Part shown: positions 33,323 through 41,767 of the stretch, one piece after another
Numbering within the stretch: position 1 is the first letter of the stretch
How the letters are laid out: each line of letters starts with the position of its first letter
Assembly (NCBI GenBank): GCA_963755085.1
Contig: CAVWIN010000022.1
Location: 62,001-126,000, forward strand
From: JACVRM01 sp963755085
GTDB lineage: Bacteria > Actinomycetota > Thermoleophilia > Gaiellales > Gaiellaceae
Reading direction: 5' to 3'
DNA: 64,000 bases
Position numbers and translations under genes: made by a program
Notes under the pieces: generated by a model
The model's input: the letters and a program-made list of their open reading frames with translations, nothing else
Database searches by the model: none
Told to the model about the DNA's origin: nothing

Positions 33323-34356
33323 ACCCGCGCGTCGACCGCCTGCGCGAGCTGCTCGAGCAGCCGCTGCTCGTCACCAACCTGACGAACGTCCGCTACCTGA
33401 CCGGCTTCCACTCGTCGAACGCGGCGCTGATCGTGGAGCCGGAGCGCGTCCGCCTCTTCGCCGACTTCCGCTACGCGGAGGCGGGCCGGCAGGTGCCGGG
33501 CGTCGAGTTCGAGATCACGAAGCGCGCGCTCGCCGCCGACATCGCAACCCGCGCCAAAGGCCCGCTCGGGTTCGAGGCGGGCACGCTGACGTACGCGCAC
33601 TACGAGGTGCTGGCCGCGGGCGGGCTCGAGCTCGTGCCGACGCACGGGCTCGTCGAGGGCCTGCGAGCGGTGAAGGACGAGGGCGAGATCGCGGCCATCC
33701 GGGCGGCGACCGAGATCACGAACGCGGCGTTCCAGCGCTTCTCCGAGGAGCCGGCGATCGGGCGGACCGAGCGCGACCTCGCGTTCCGCATGGACACGTT
33801 CTTCCACGAGCTCGGCGCCGACGGCTTCGCCTTCCCGACCATCGTCGCCGCCGGCCCGAACGGCGCCAACCCGCACACGACGCCGGGGGAGCGGGTCGTC
33901 GAGGAGGGGCAGACGGTGATCGTCGACGCGGGCGCGACACTCGACGGCTACTGCTCGGACTGCACGCGCACGTTCGCGGCCGGCGAGCTGCAGGGTGAGC
34001 TGCGCGAGGCCTACTTCGCCTGCCTGCGCGCGCAGCTGGCCGGGCTCCACGCAGTGCGCCCGGCGGTCACCGGCTTCGACGCCGATGCCGCCGCGCGCAA
34101 CATGATCGAGGAGGCCGGCTTCGGCGCGTTCTTCGGCCACGGCCTCGGCCACGGCGTCGGCATGGACGTCCACGAGCTGCCGCGCCTCTCCACGGAGTCC
34201 ACCGAGACGCTGGCGGCCAACAACGTCACGAGCGTCGAGCCGGGCATCTACCTGCCGGGCTCGGGCGGCATCCGCATCGAGGACCTGGTGGTCGTCCGAG
34301 AAAGCGGCCCCGATGTCCTGACGAGCTTCACCAAGGAGCTTGTGGCGCTCTCGTAG
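33319..34356 (+). CDS. pepQ: Xaa-Pro aminopeptidase (M24 family)
   Basis: A 345-residue M24 metallopeptidase. An N-terminal creatinase-like domain (about 1-115: NVRYLTGFHSSNAALIV) precedes the pita-bread catalytic domain with metal ligands in VIVDAGATLDGYCSDCTRTF (two Asp), GHGLGHGVGMDVHELP (His) and VTSVEPGIYLPGSGGIRIED (two Glu). It cleaves Pro-containing peptides in the cytoplasm. GTG start overlaps the aroQ stop. The stop at 34356 lies directly against a cluster of palindromic repeats that separates it from efp. Confidence 0.92.
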   Translation: MNPRVDRLRELLEQPLLVTNLTNVRYLTGFHSSNAALIVEPERVRLFADFRYAEAGRQVPGVEFEITKRALAADIATRAKGPLGFEAGTLTYAHYEVLAAGGLELVPTHGLVEGLRAVKDEGEIAAIRAATEITNAAFQRFSEEPAIGRTERDLAFRMDTFFHELGADGFAFPTIVAAGPNGANPHTTPGERVVEEGQTVIVDAGATLDGYCSDCTRTFAAGELQGELREAYFACLRAQLAGLHAVRPAVTGFDADAAARNMIEEAGFGAFFGHGLGHGVGMDVHELPRLSTESTETLAANNVTSVEPGIYLPGSGGIRIEDLVVVRESGPDVLTSFTKELVALS

Positions 34357-34357
34357 C

Positions 34358-34449
34358 GGCTGTCCCCGCGTCAGCGGGGGCTGTCCCTCGTGCACGGCAT
34401 CGAGCCGTTGCCCATCGCTGGGGACAGCCCCTGCTTCGCAGGGACAGCC
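34358..34449. repeat. Cluster of inverted GGCTGTCCC copies
   Basis: Four copies of a 9-base core within 92 bp: GGCTGTCCC at 34358-34366 and 34379-34387, and its complement GGGACAGCC at 34421-34429 and 34441-34449. The forward and reverse pairs can fold into one long cruciform or RNA hairpin. It lies immediately after the pepQ stop and directly before a truncated coding remnant, as expected of a small insertion. Confidence 0.6.
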
Positions 34450-34450
34450 C

Positions 34451-34615
34451 CGGGACGGCCGCACGCTGGCCTGGGTCGGCCGCGCCGGGACGTACGGCAT
34501 CTCCTTCCTCGATGCCGCGAGCGGGAAGGTCGTGGGCCGTTGGGTCGCACCGCGCGGCTTCGCCGGGGGCAACCCCGCGTGGGACGCCACCGGGGTCTAC
34601 ATCACGACGGCCTGA
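34451..34615 (+). pseudogene. 3' remnant of a beta-propeller-like gene
   Basis: The frame DGRTLAWVGRAGTYGISFLD continues with AASGKVVGRWVAPRGFAGGNPAWDATGVYITTA and stops at 34615. This resembles the last blades of a WD40/PQQ-type propeller. No body of the gene is present upstream; the repeat cluster sits where it would be. It is best read as a truncated remnant of about 54 codons. Confidence 0.45.
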
Positions 34616-34662
34616 CTGTCTCAAGTCAGGCGGCTCGGCCGCCGATCCCTGGGAGACAGTCA
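34613..34662. repeat. Nested inverted repeat (GACTGTCTC/GAGACAGTC family)
   Basis: Outer arms TGACTGTCTC (34613-34622) and GAGACAGTCA (34653-34662) are perfect complements. Inside is a second perfect stem, GGCGGC-tcg-GCCGCC. No T-run follows, so it is not a classical terminator. The left arm includes the stop codon of the remnant before it. Confidence 0.55.
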
Positions 34663-34694
34663 CCCGAACGCAGGAAGGCCCGATCCTGATCCTG

Positions 34695-35051
34695 ATGCTC
34701 CTGATTGTTACCGCCGGGATGTACCTGCTCATCGCGCTCCCGGCGTACACGGTCGCGCAGCGCACAGGCGTGGAGAAGCCGTGGATCGCGCTCATCCCCG
34801 GCCTCGGCGTCTGGATCGTGCTCTTCTGGTCGATGAAGCGGAGCGGGTGGCTGTCCCTGCTCGTGTTCGTCCCGTACGTCGGCTTCCTCGTGCCGCTCGT
34901 GTGGGTCTCCGTCGAGATCGCGTCGACCCACGGCCGGTCGAACTGGTGGATCGCGGCGTTCCTCACGCCGGGCGTCAACTTCGTCGCGTACTACGCCTAC
35001 GCGTTCACGCTCGAGACCGAACCGCGCGAGCGGCTGGTCTTCGCCGCCTAG
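34695..35051 (+). CDS. Small multi-pass membrane protein (DUF5684-like)
   Basis: A 118-residue integral membrane protein with about four helices: MLLIVTAGMYLLIALPAYTV, WIALIPGLGVWIVLFWSM, LLVFVPYVGFLVPLVWV and WIAAFLTPGVNFVAYYAYAF. The repeated pattern of Gly/Pro-containing helices and a KPWIALIPGLG segment resembles DUF5684/signal-peptidase-related small membrane proteins, whose function is unknown. ATG 34695 was chosen; no strong ribosome-binding site is visible. It sits between two repeat elements. Confidence 0.5.
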   Translation: MLLIVTAGMYLLIALPAYTVAQRTGVEKPWIALIPGLGVWIVLFWSMKRSGWLSLLVFVPYVGFLVPLVWVSVEIASTHGRSNWWIAAFLTPGVNFVAYYAYAFTLETEPRERLVFAA

Positions 35052-35060
35052 AGCACTTCA

Positions 35061-35199
35061 CCGTGCCAGGCACGGCAACAGAACTGTGACGCCGACTGCG
35101 AGGTTCCGCATCGCAGCAATGTTTTGCGGCGTCTTAACAGGGACAGTCCCTGTTAGGGAACTGCTAGGGGTCACGGTTCTGTCACGGTGCCTGGCACCG
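35061..35199. mobile_element. MITE-like palindromic element, about 140 bp
   Basis: Two 30-bp arms, 35061-35090 and 35170-35199, are inverted copies with 25 of 30 positions matching. Each arm contains the small palindrome GTGCC-A/T-GGCAC followed by an ACAGAAC-GTGAC block. In the middle lies a perfect 21-bp palindrome TAACAGGGAC-A-GTCCCTGTTA (35135-35155). There is no coding capacity. The element fills almost all of the convergent gap between the membrane gene (ends 35051) and the GNAT gene (ends 35208). The same two palindrome modules recur at 46108-46188. Confidence 0.6.
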
Positions 35200-35207
35200 G
35201 AGGTGGG

Positions 35208-35627
35208 TCAGCGGAACCGCCACCCGTACACGAGCGTCGGCTCATCGACAGGCGTCCCGCCGGCCGCCTCGTACGTCCGTCGCGCGGGCTCGTTGTCGTA
35301 CGAGGTGTCGACCCACATCTTCAGGACGCCCTCGCGCTCGGCGAGCGCCCGCGCCTCTTCGACCAGCGCGCGGCCGATCCCCTGCCGGTGGAACCGCGCG
35401 TCGACGCCCAGCTCGTACAGGAACACGCTCCGGTCGCCGTCCACGCGCAGCAGCACGTACGCGTAGGCGAACCCGACCGGCTCGTCGTCGACCTCCGCCA
35501 CCCAGACGTGGATGTCGTCCCGCGCGAGGAACCGCGCGGCCTCCTCGTCCGACGGCACGCGCGCCTTGAAGCGCCGGCACGTCTCCTGCAGCACGCCGAC
35601 GTCACGCGGCCCAAGTGCCCGGATCAT
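35208..35627 (-). CDS. GNAT acetyltransferase, AAC(3)-I-like
   Basis: A 139-residue GNAT: MIRALGPRDVGVLQETCRRF, VWVAEVDDEPVGFAYAYVL, ELGVDARFHRQGIGRALVEEA (acetyl-CoA loop RQGIGR) and DNEPARRTYEAAGG. The order of motifs is that of the AAC(3)-I / Eis-unrelated small GNATs that include aminoglycoside 3-N-acetyltransferases; actual substrate is unknown. ATG at 35627, only 21 bp from the divergent efp start. Confidence 0.75.
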   Translation of the reverse strand: MIRALGPRDVGVLQETCRRFKARVPSDEEAARFLARDDIHVWVAEVDDEPVGFAYAYVLLRVDGDRSVFLYELGVDARFHRQGIGRALVEEARALAEREGVLKMWVDTSYDNEPARRTYEAAGGTPVDEPTLVYGWRFR

Positions 35628-35634
35628 CGGGCGC

Positions 35635-35640
35635 TACACT
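35635..35640 (+). promoter_or_regulatory. Putative -10 element, efp
   Basis: TACACT ends 8 nt before the efp GTG at 35649. On the minus strand the overlapping GAGTGT lies 8 nt before the GNAT ATG, a weaker copy of the bidirectional layout seen at 9049 and 60627. Confidence 0.4.
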
Positions 35641-35648
35641 CGTCCGCC

Positions 35649-36215
35649 GTGGCCGAGACCGTCAACACCAACCAGTTTCGCAACGGGATGCACATCGAGA
35701 TCGACGGGGGCGTCTGGCGCATCGTCGAGTTCCAGCACGTGAAGCCGGGCAAGGGCGGCGCGTTCGTCCGCACGAGGGTCAAGAGCCTCGATTCGGGCGC
35801 CGTCGTCGACCGGACGTTCCGCGCCGGCGAGAAGTTCATGCGCATCCACACCGAGGTGAAGGAGGCGCAGTACCTCTACGACGCCGGCGACGACGTGGTC
35901 TTCATGGACACCGGCACGTACGAGCAGTTCAACCTCTCGCGCGACTTCGTCTCCGACGTGATCGACTTCATGCAGCCGTCCTCGAACGTGCAGGTGCTGA
36001 CCGTCGACGGCAAGCCGTCGGGCGTCTCACTCCCCGCGTCGGTGGAGCTCGAGGTGGTCGAGACGGAGCCCGGGATCAAGGGCGACACGGTCTCGAACGT
36101 GACCAAGCCGGCGAAGCTCGAGACGGGCGCGACCGTTCAGGTGCCGCTCTTCGTGAACACGGGCGACCGCATCAAGGTCGCTCCCGCCGAGGGCCGCTAC
36201 ATCTCTCGCGCCTGA
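35649..36215 (+). CDS. efp: Translation elongation factor P
   Basis: A 188-residue EF-P with three beta-barrel domains; it rescues ribosomes stalled at polyproline. The modified-loop region is KPGKGGAF with Lys at the usual position (about residue 35). Domain II has YLYDAGDDVVFMDTGTYEQ and domain III ends in VPLFVNTGDRIKV with the EGRYISRA tail. GTG 35649 gives the normal N-terminus. The poly-Glu-Pro protein of this window (21017) would be a natural client. Confidence 0.95.
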   Translation: MAETVNTNQFRNGMHIEIDGGVWRIVEFQHVKPGKGGAFVRTRVKSLDSGAVVDRTFRAGEKFMRIHTEVKEAQYLYDAGDDVVFMDTGTYEQFNLSRDFVSDVIDFMQPSSNVQVLTVDGKPSGVSLPASVELEVVETEPGIKGDTVSNVTKPAKLETGATVQVPLFVNTGDRIKVAPAEGRYISRA

Positions 36216-36217
36216 CC

Positions 36218-37149
36218 GTGCGCGCGGCGGCCGCGATCGCCGTCGCACTCGTTCTCTGCGGCACCGCCCTCGCCGCCGACGCCCGCCTCGACCCGACGTT
36301 CGCCCGGACGGGCAAGGTCACGATCGACCTCGGCGGCGCCGAGCGGGCCTAGGCGCTCCTGCTGCAGCCGGACGGGAGGATCCTCGTCTCCGGCGCATCG
36401 GGCGTCGGCACGAGCCCAGCCTTCGTCGAGCGGCTGAACGGCGACGGTTCCCCGTCGACACGACGTTCCACGGCGACGGGCGGCTCGTGCTCGACGCGAC
36501 CGGCGTCGACCAGGTGCCGGCGCTCGCGATCCAGGCCGACGGGAAGCTGCTCGTCGTGTGGCAGACGCTGACGACGGCGGGGGAGACCGTCACGTACCAC
36601 GTGCGGCTGCTCCGGCTGAACGCCGACGGCACACCTGACACGAGCTTCGCGAGCGGCGGCACGGCGGAGATCTTCACCGGTGGCGCGCCCGGCCTGCAGG
36701 GCGGCGGCCCCGCCGGCGCGCAGGGCATCGCGGTTTTGCCAGACGGGCGGATCGTCGTGCTGCTGGCGACGCAGATCTACGGCCTCGGGCCCGACGGATC
36801 GGCGGAATGGAGCTCCGGCCTGACGTTTCCCGCCTGACGGCGGAGGGGCACGCGGTCGCCGCGGCGCCAGGGGGGCGCATCCTCGTCGCCGGCTCGTTCG
36901 GCGACGCCGGGACCAGCAACGCCATCGTCGAGGCGTTCTTCACCGGCGGATCCTTCGACACCACGTTCGGCCCGCCCGTCGGCGGTGGGCTCGGCAAGGG
37001 CACGGCGGTGGGCCTCGCTGCGCTCCTGCCGCTCCCCGGCGGCGTACACGGTCGGCCGCGGTACGCACACCTTCCGCGTCCGCGCCGTGAGCAGCGGCCT
37101 GAACGGCCCCGCCGCGACGTTCCGATTCAGCGTCGTCGCGCCCCGCTGA
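36218..37149 (+). pseudogene. Decayed delta-60 repeat protein
   Basis: From GTG 36218 a signal peptide (AIAVALVLCGTALAADA) leads into LDPTFARTGKVTIDLGG, the opening of a delta-60 repeat. An in-frame TAG at 36350-36352 interrupts it after 44 codons. Further repeat units follow in shifted frames: LLQPDGRILVSGASG, VDTTFHGDGRLVLDATG, IQADGKLLVVWQ, GTPDTSFASGG, VLPDGRIVVLLA, APGGRILVAGSFG, FDTTFGPPVGGG. A domain fragment RGTHTFRVRAVSSGLNGPAA ends at 37149. Several shifts and a stop show genuine decay. The intact protein would have been secreted with a propeller-like repeat fold. Confidence 0.75.
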
Positions 37150-37156
37150 CGGCTCA

Positions 37157-37210
37157 GGGGGCTTTGACGGCACACAGTCTGTGCCCGTGCGGTGTACCGT
37201 CAAAGCCCCC
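37157..37210. repeat. Perfect 14-bp inverted repeat with inner hairpin
   Basis: GGGGGCTTTGACGG (37157-37170) and its exact complement (37197-37210) flank 26 bp. Within the spacer GGCACA (37169-37174) pairs with TGTGCC (37180-37185). The right arm abuts the TACACT element of the carboxylase gene, so it may act as a terminator for upstream transcription, as an operator, or be a small repeat insertion. Confidence 0.55.
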
Positions 37211-37216
37211 TACACT
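37211..37216 (+). promoter_or_regulatory. Putative -10 element, carboxylase unit
   Basis: TACACT ends 7 nt before the GTG at 37224 and follows the inverted repeat without a gap. Confidence 0.4.
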
Positions 37217-37223
37217 CAGCGCC

Positions 37224-39032
37224 GTGCCCGCCCTGGTCGACACCTCCATCCGGCTCCTCAGCCAGGAGCCGCTCGCCGGGCGCCTGCCGACCGCCGAGCT
37301 GCTCGGCCTCGCCGAGATTCTCGACGGCGCCGGGTTCGCGTACCTCGAGGTCTCCGGCGGCGGCGTGTTCGACAGCGCCGTGCGGCGCGGTGTCGAGAGC
37401 CCGTGGGAGCGCATCCGCGCGCTCGACGCCCGCACGACGACGCCGCTCGCGCTCGCGCTGCGCGGCCGCTTCCTCGTCGGCTCGCGCCCGCTCGGCGTCG
37501 AGTTCGTGCGCCGCTTCGTCGCCTCGGCGGCCGAGAGCGGAATCGAGGTCTTCCGCCTCCACGACCCCCTGAACGACGTCTCGAACCTGCGCGAGGCGGG
37601 GGAGGCGATCACGAGCCTCGACTGCGAGTTCGACGCGGGCCTGATCTACAGCCACGGCACGGCCCAGGACTCGCTCGTCGAGGCCGGCCGCCGGCTGCCC
37701 GACCTCGGCGCCGCCCGCGTGCTCGTCCACGACCCGTCGGGCGCGCTCGAGCCGCACCGGGTGCACGAGCTGATCGGCTCGATCCAGGAGGCGAGCGGCC
37801 TGCCCGTCGGCCTCTACTGCCAGGGCGCCGCCGGCAACGCGCTCGTCGCCGCGCTCGAGGCCGCCCGCGCCGGCGCCGACCGCATTGCCACCGCGGTGTT
37901 CCCGGTCGCGCTGACCGTCCACCGGGTCTCCGGCGAGTCGCTCGCAGAGGCGCTCAGCGGTCTCGGCATCGAGACCGGCATCGACGTGGACGCGCTCTGG
38001 CGCGCCTCCGACCTCGTCGACGAGTTCATCGGCGACCAGCCGGTGACGCCGCTTGCGCCGCGCATCTCCGTCCGCGCCGCCCGGCACCGGCTGCCGGCTG
38101 GTCTCGTCGCCGCGCTCGACACGCACCTGCGCGCGCACGCTGCCGAGGACCGCATCGACGACGTGCTCGCCGAGCTGGAACGCATTCGCGTCGAGGCCGG
38201 CTCGCCGCCGCTCGCCGCGCCGATCGGCCAGGTGCTCGCCTCGCAGGCGCTCCTGCACGTCCTCTCGGCGGAGCGCTACGCGACCGTCGTGGACGAGTTC
38301 CGCGACCTGATGGAGGGCAAGTTCGGGACGCCGCCGGCGCCGTTCGACCCGGACATCCAGCGGGCCGTCGCGCTCACCGCCGACGACGAGCCCGAGGAGG
38401 AGCTCGATTTCGACGAGCTGCGCGAGGACTCCGTGGGGCTGGCGTCCAGCGAGGAGGAGCTGATCCTGCTGGCCATGTTCGGCGAGGAGGCCGAGCCGCT
38501 CCTGCGGGCGATCCGCGCCCGCGCGACCGGCGAGGAGACGATGCTCGGCGGGGCCGTCGACCAGTCGCGCGCCCAGCGGATCCAGGATCTCGTCCGCGTC
38601 GTCCAGGAGTCGGGCGTCGCGGAGATCACGGTCGAGGAGGGTGACCTGAGGGTGACCGTGCGCCGGACGGAGGACCGCCCGGCGCTCGTCGCCGCGCCCA
38701 CGCACATCGGCGTCGCCGAGCCCGTGCCCTCCGCGAACCCGGCGCCGGACGCCGCCTCGAACGGCTTCCTGCGTGTGGAGTCGCCGATGGTCGGCACCTT
38801 CTACCGCGCGCCCGAGCCCGGTGCCGCTTCGTTCGTGGAGGAGGGCGACGTCGTCTCGCCGGGCCAGACCCTGTGCATCCTCGAGGCGATGAAGCTGATG
38901 AACCACGTGAAGGCCGACGCGGCGGGGACCGTGCGCACGATCGCGGTCGGCAACGGCGAGCCCGTCGAGTTCGGCCAGCTCCTCTTCGAGATCGAGCCGG
39001 CGCCGGTCGCGGCCCCGCTCGACGCGGTTTGA
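37224..39032 (+). CDS. Carboxyltransferase-like (PycB/OadA) pseudo-enzyme fused to biotin carboxyl carrier protein
   Basis: A 602-residue fusion. Residues about 1-265 follow the HMGL-like TIM barrel of pyruvate carboxylase B/OadA (VDTSIRLLSQ, YLEVSGGGVFDSAVR, PWERIRAL, LRGRFLVG, IEVFRLHDPLNDVSNL). Residues 270-400 resemble the conserved carboxylase domain (RLPAGLVAALDTHL). Key active-site residues are gone: the carboxylated Lys of the KDMAG motif reads His (VHDPSG), and the metal-binding HxH strand reads LYCQGAAGN. Residues about 450-602 are a complete AccB: an IQDLVRVVQESGVAEITVEEGD leader and biotinyl domain with biotin Lys in EAMKLMN. It overlaps accC by 4 bp. Likely role: biotin carrier for acyl-CoA carboxylase with a non-catalytic N-terminal scaffold. 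Confidence 0.8.
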   Translation: MPALVDTSIRLLSQEPLAGRLPTAELLGLAEILDGAGFAYLEVSGGGVFDSAVRRGVESPWERIRALDARTTTPLALALRGRFLVGSRPLGVEFVRRFVASAAESGIEVFRLHDPLNDVSNLREAGEAITSLDCEFDAGLIYSHGTAQDSLVEAGRRLPDLGAARVLVHDPSGALEPHRVHELIGSIQEASGLPVGLYCQGAAGNALVAALEAARAGADRIATAVFPVALTVHRVSGESLAEALSGLGIETGIDVDALWRASDLVDEFIGDQPVTPLAPRISVRAARHRLPAGLVAALDTHLRAHAAEDRIDDVLAELERIRVEAGSPPLAAPIGQVLASQALLHVLSAERYATVVDEFRDLMEGKFGTPPAPFDPDIQRAVALTADDEPEEELDFDELREDSVGLASSEEELILLAMFGEEAEPLLRAIRARATGEETMLGGAVDQSRAQRIQDLVRVVQESGVAEITVEEGDLRVTVRRTEDRPALVAAPTHIGVAEPVPSANPAPDAASNGFLRVESPMVGTFYRAPEPGAASFVEEGDVVSPGQTLCILEAMKLMNHVKADAAGTVRTIAVGNGEPVEFGQLLFEIEPAPVAAPLDAV

Positions 39033-40390
39033 CCTTCAACCGGGTGCTCGTCGCGAACCGCGGCGAGGTGGCGGTGCGCGTGATCCGGGCGCTGCACGAG
39101 GCCGGCGCCGAGGCGGTCGCCATCTACTCGACGGCGGACGAGGACTCGCTGCACGTCCGCATGGCAGACCGCGCCGTGCGCATCGGCCCGCCCGCGGCCG
39201 CCGGCAGCTACCTGAACATCCCGTCGGTCATCGCCGCCGGCGTGACGACCGGGTGCGAGGCCGTGCACCCGGGCTGGGGCTTCCTGGCCGAGAACCCCGC
39301 CTTCGCCGAGGCGTGCGCCGACAACGACCTGGTCTTCGTCGGCCCGCTCCCGGACACGATGGCGCGCATGGGCGACAAGGTCCGCGCGAAGCAGGAGATG
39401 CGCGCCGCCAACGTCCCGCTCGTTCCCGGCAGCGAGGGCCCGGTGGACGCGGACGAGGCCAGACAGGTCGCAGGGGAGGTGGGCTACCCGGTGCTGCTCA
39501 AGGCCGTCGCCGGCGGGGGCGGGCGCGGCATGCGCCGCGTCGACAGCCCCGACCGGATCGCGGAGGCATACGCGCTCGCCTCGGGCGAGGCCGAGGCCGC
39601 GTTCTCGGACGGCTCCATCTACGTCGAGAAGGTCGTCGCGCCCGCGCGCCACGTCGAGATCCAGGTGCTCGGCGACTCCCACGGCGGCGTGCTCACGCTC
39701 GGCGAGCGCGAGTGCTCGATCCAGCGGCGCCACCAGAAGCTGATCGAGGAGTCGCCGTCGGTGGCGCTCACGCCCGAGGGCCGCGAGGAGATGGAGGCGG
39801 CCGCCGAGCGCGCCTGCCAGCGGCTCGGCTACCGCAACGCCGGCACGTTCGAGTTCCTGCTCGCGCCCGACGGCGCGTTCTACTTCATCGAGCTGAACGC
39901 CCGGCTCCAGGTCGAGCACCCGGTCACCGAGCTGATCACGGGCATCGACCTCGTGCGCGAGCAGCTCCGCGTCGCGGCCGGCGAGCCGCTCAGCCACACC
40001 GGCCGTGCGCCGCGCCGGGGCCACGCAATCGAGGTGCGCGTCAACGCCGAGGACCCGGCGCGCGACTTCATGCCGTCACCCGGCCGCGTCGACCGCTTCC
40101 GCGTGCCGCTCGGCCCGGGCGTCCGGGTCGACACGCACATCGAGGAGGGCGCGTCGGTACCGCCCTACTACGACTCGCTGCTGGCCAAGGTGATCGTCTG
40201 GGACGTCGACCGGCCGAGCGCGATCGCCCGCTCGCTGCGCGCGCTCGGCGAGCTCGAGGTGCGGGGCGTGGCGACGACCGCCGGCGTGGCCGCCGACGTC
40301 ATGCGCACGGAGGAGTTCGCGGAGGGCCGCTACTCGACATCGTTCCTCGAGGAGGCGGCCGGGCGGCTCCCGGCCCTCGCCCTTGAGTAG
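39029..40390 (+). CDS. accC: Biotin carboxylase subunit of acyl-CoA carboxylase
   Basis: A 453-residue ATP-grasp enzyme that carboxylates biotin on AccB using bicarbonate. It has FNRVLVANRGEVAVRVIRA, the ATP loop AVAGGGGRGMRRV, ERECSIQRRHQKLIEE, FIELNARLQVEHPVTE with the catalytic Arg, and the C-terminal EVRVNAEDP region. The likely start is TTG 39029 overlapping the upstream stop (TTGA); a GTG at 39043 would remove five residues of the conserved N-terminus. No carboxyltransferase genes accA/accD are in the window. Confidence 0.93.
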   Translation: MTFNRVLVANRGEVAVRVIRALHEAGAEAVAIYSTADEDSLHVRMADRAVRIGPPAAAGSYLNIPSVIAAGVTTGCEAVHPGWGFLAENPAFAEACADNDLVFVGPLPDTMARMGDKVRAKQEMRAANVPLVPGSEGPVDADEARQVAGEVGYPVLLKAVAGGGGRGMRRVDSPDRIAEAYALASGEAEAAFSDGSIYVEKVVAPARHVEIQVLGDSHGGVLTLGERECSIQRRHQKLIEESPSVALTPEGREEMEAAAERACQRLGYRNAGTFEFLLAPDGAFYFIELNARLQVEHPVTELITGIDLVREQLRVAAGEPLSHTGRAPRRGHAIEVRVNAEDPARDFMPSPGRVDRFRVPLGPGVRVDTHIEEGASVPPYYDSLLAKVIVWDVDRPSAIARSLRALGELEVRGVATTAGVAADVMRTEEFAEGRYSTSFLEEAAGRLPALALE

Positions 40391-40766
40391 CCGCCGCCAG
40401 GCCCGGCGCACCGCCCTCGTCCTGCTCTACCAGTGGGACCTGACCGGGCAGCCGCTCGGCTCGCTCTACCTCGGCGACATCGACCCCTTCGCGCTCGAGC
40501 TGGCGCGGCCCGTGGTCGAGAACGCGCCGGCGCTCGACGCCCGCATCACCTCGTCGGCGAAGGATTGGACGGCCGACCGCCTGGGCGCCGTCGAGCGCAA
40601 CGTCCTGCGTCTCGCCGTGCAGGAGCTCGACACCGGTGAAGCGCCGCATGAGGTGGTGATCGCCGAGGCCGTCGCCCTTGCGAAGCGCTACGCGAGCCCC
40701 GATGCGGCCCGCCTCGTGAACGGCATCCTCGGCAGAATCGCGGAACTGTCGCCGAGATTCCAATGA
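40383..40766 (+). CDS. nusB: Transcription antitermination factor NusB
   Basis: A 127-residue all-helical NusB that with NusE binds rrn BoxA RNA. It has RRQARRTALVLLYQWDLTG at the N-terminus, the DWTADRLGAVERNVLRLAVQEL helix and EVVIAEAVALAKRYASPDAARLVNGILGRI. Start is TTG 40383, inside the end of accC by 8 bp; no ATG/GTG gives the conserved RRQARR start. Confidence 0.92.
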   Translation: MSSRRQARRTALVLLYQWDLTGQPLGSLYLGDIDPFALELARPVVENAPALDARITSSAKDWTADRLGAVERNVLRLAVQELDTGEAPHEVVIAEAVALAKRYASPDAARLVNGILGRIAELSPRFQ

Positions 40767-40940
40767 GCGAAGCTGAAGACGCCCTTACGCGTGCCGAGGA
40801 GCTGCTTGCGCAGCTGGAGACGGTGCGCGCGCAGCTCGAGGCGACCGAGGACCCGGAGGCGGCGATCGACATGCTCAGCGAGCTGAGCCGGATCGCGAAA
40901 GAGGTCGACTCCGAGCTCAACCGCGCCAAGCGGGCGGCGG

Positions 40941-40954
<14 letters not shown>
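40763..40954 (+). CDS. Short coiled-coil protein, possible exonuclease VII small subunit
   Basis: A 63-residue helical protein: EDALTRAEELLAQLETVRAQLEATEDPEAAIDMLSELSRIAKEV. Length and heptad pattern resemble XseB, which usually sits next to nusB or ispA, but no xseA is in the window and the XseB consensus (LEEIVxxLE) is only loosely matched. The ATG overlaps the nusB stop and its end overlaps the prenyl synthase start. Treat the XseB label as tentative. Confidence 0.5.
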
Positions 40955-41711
<757 letters not shown>

Positions 41712-41754
41712 GCCGAATCTGCGCCGTGCCCTCCGTCCGCGCCGACCGCGCGCC

Positions 41755-41760
41755 TACCCT
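41755..41760 (+). promoter_or_regulatory. Putative -10 element, tlyA
   Basis: TACCCT ends 7 nt before the ATG at 41768; supports that ATG over an upstream ATG at 41708 that overlaps the prenyl synthase stop. Confidence 0.35.
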
Positions 41761-41767
41761 CTACCGG

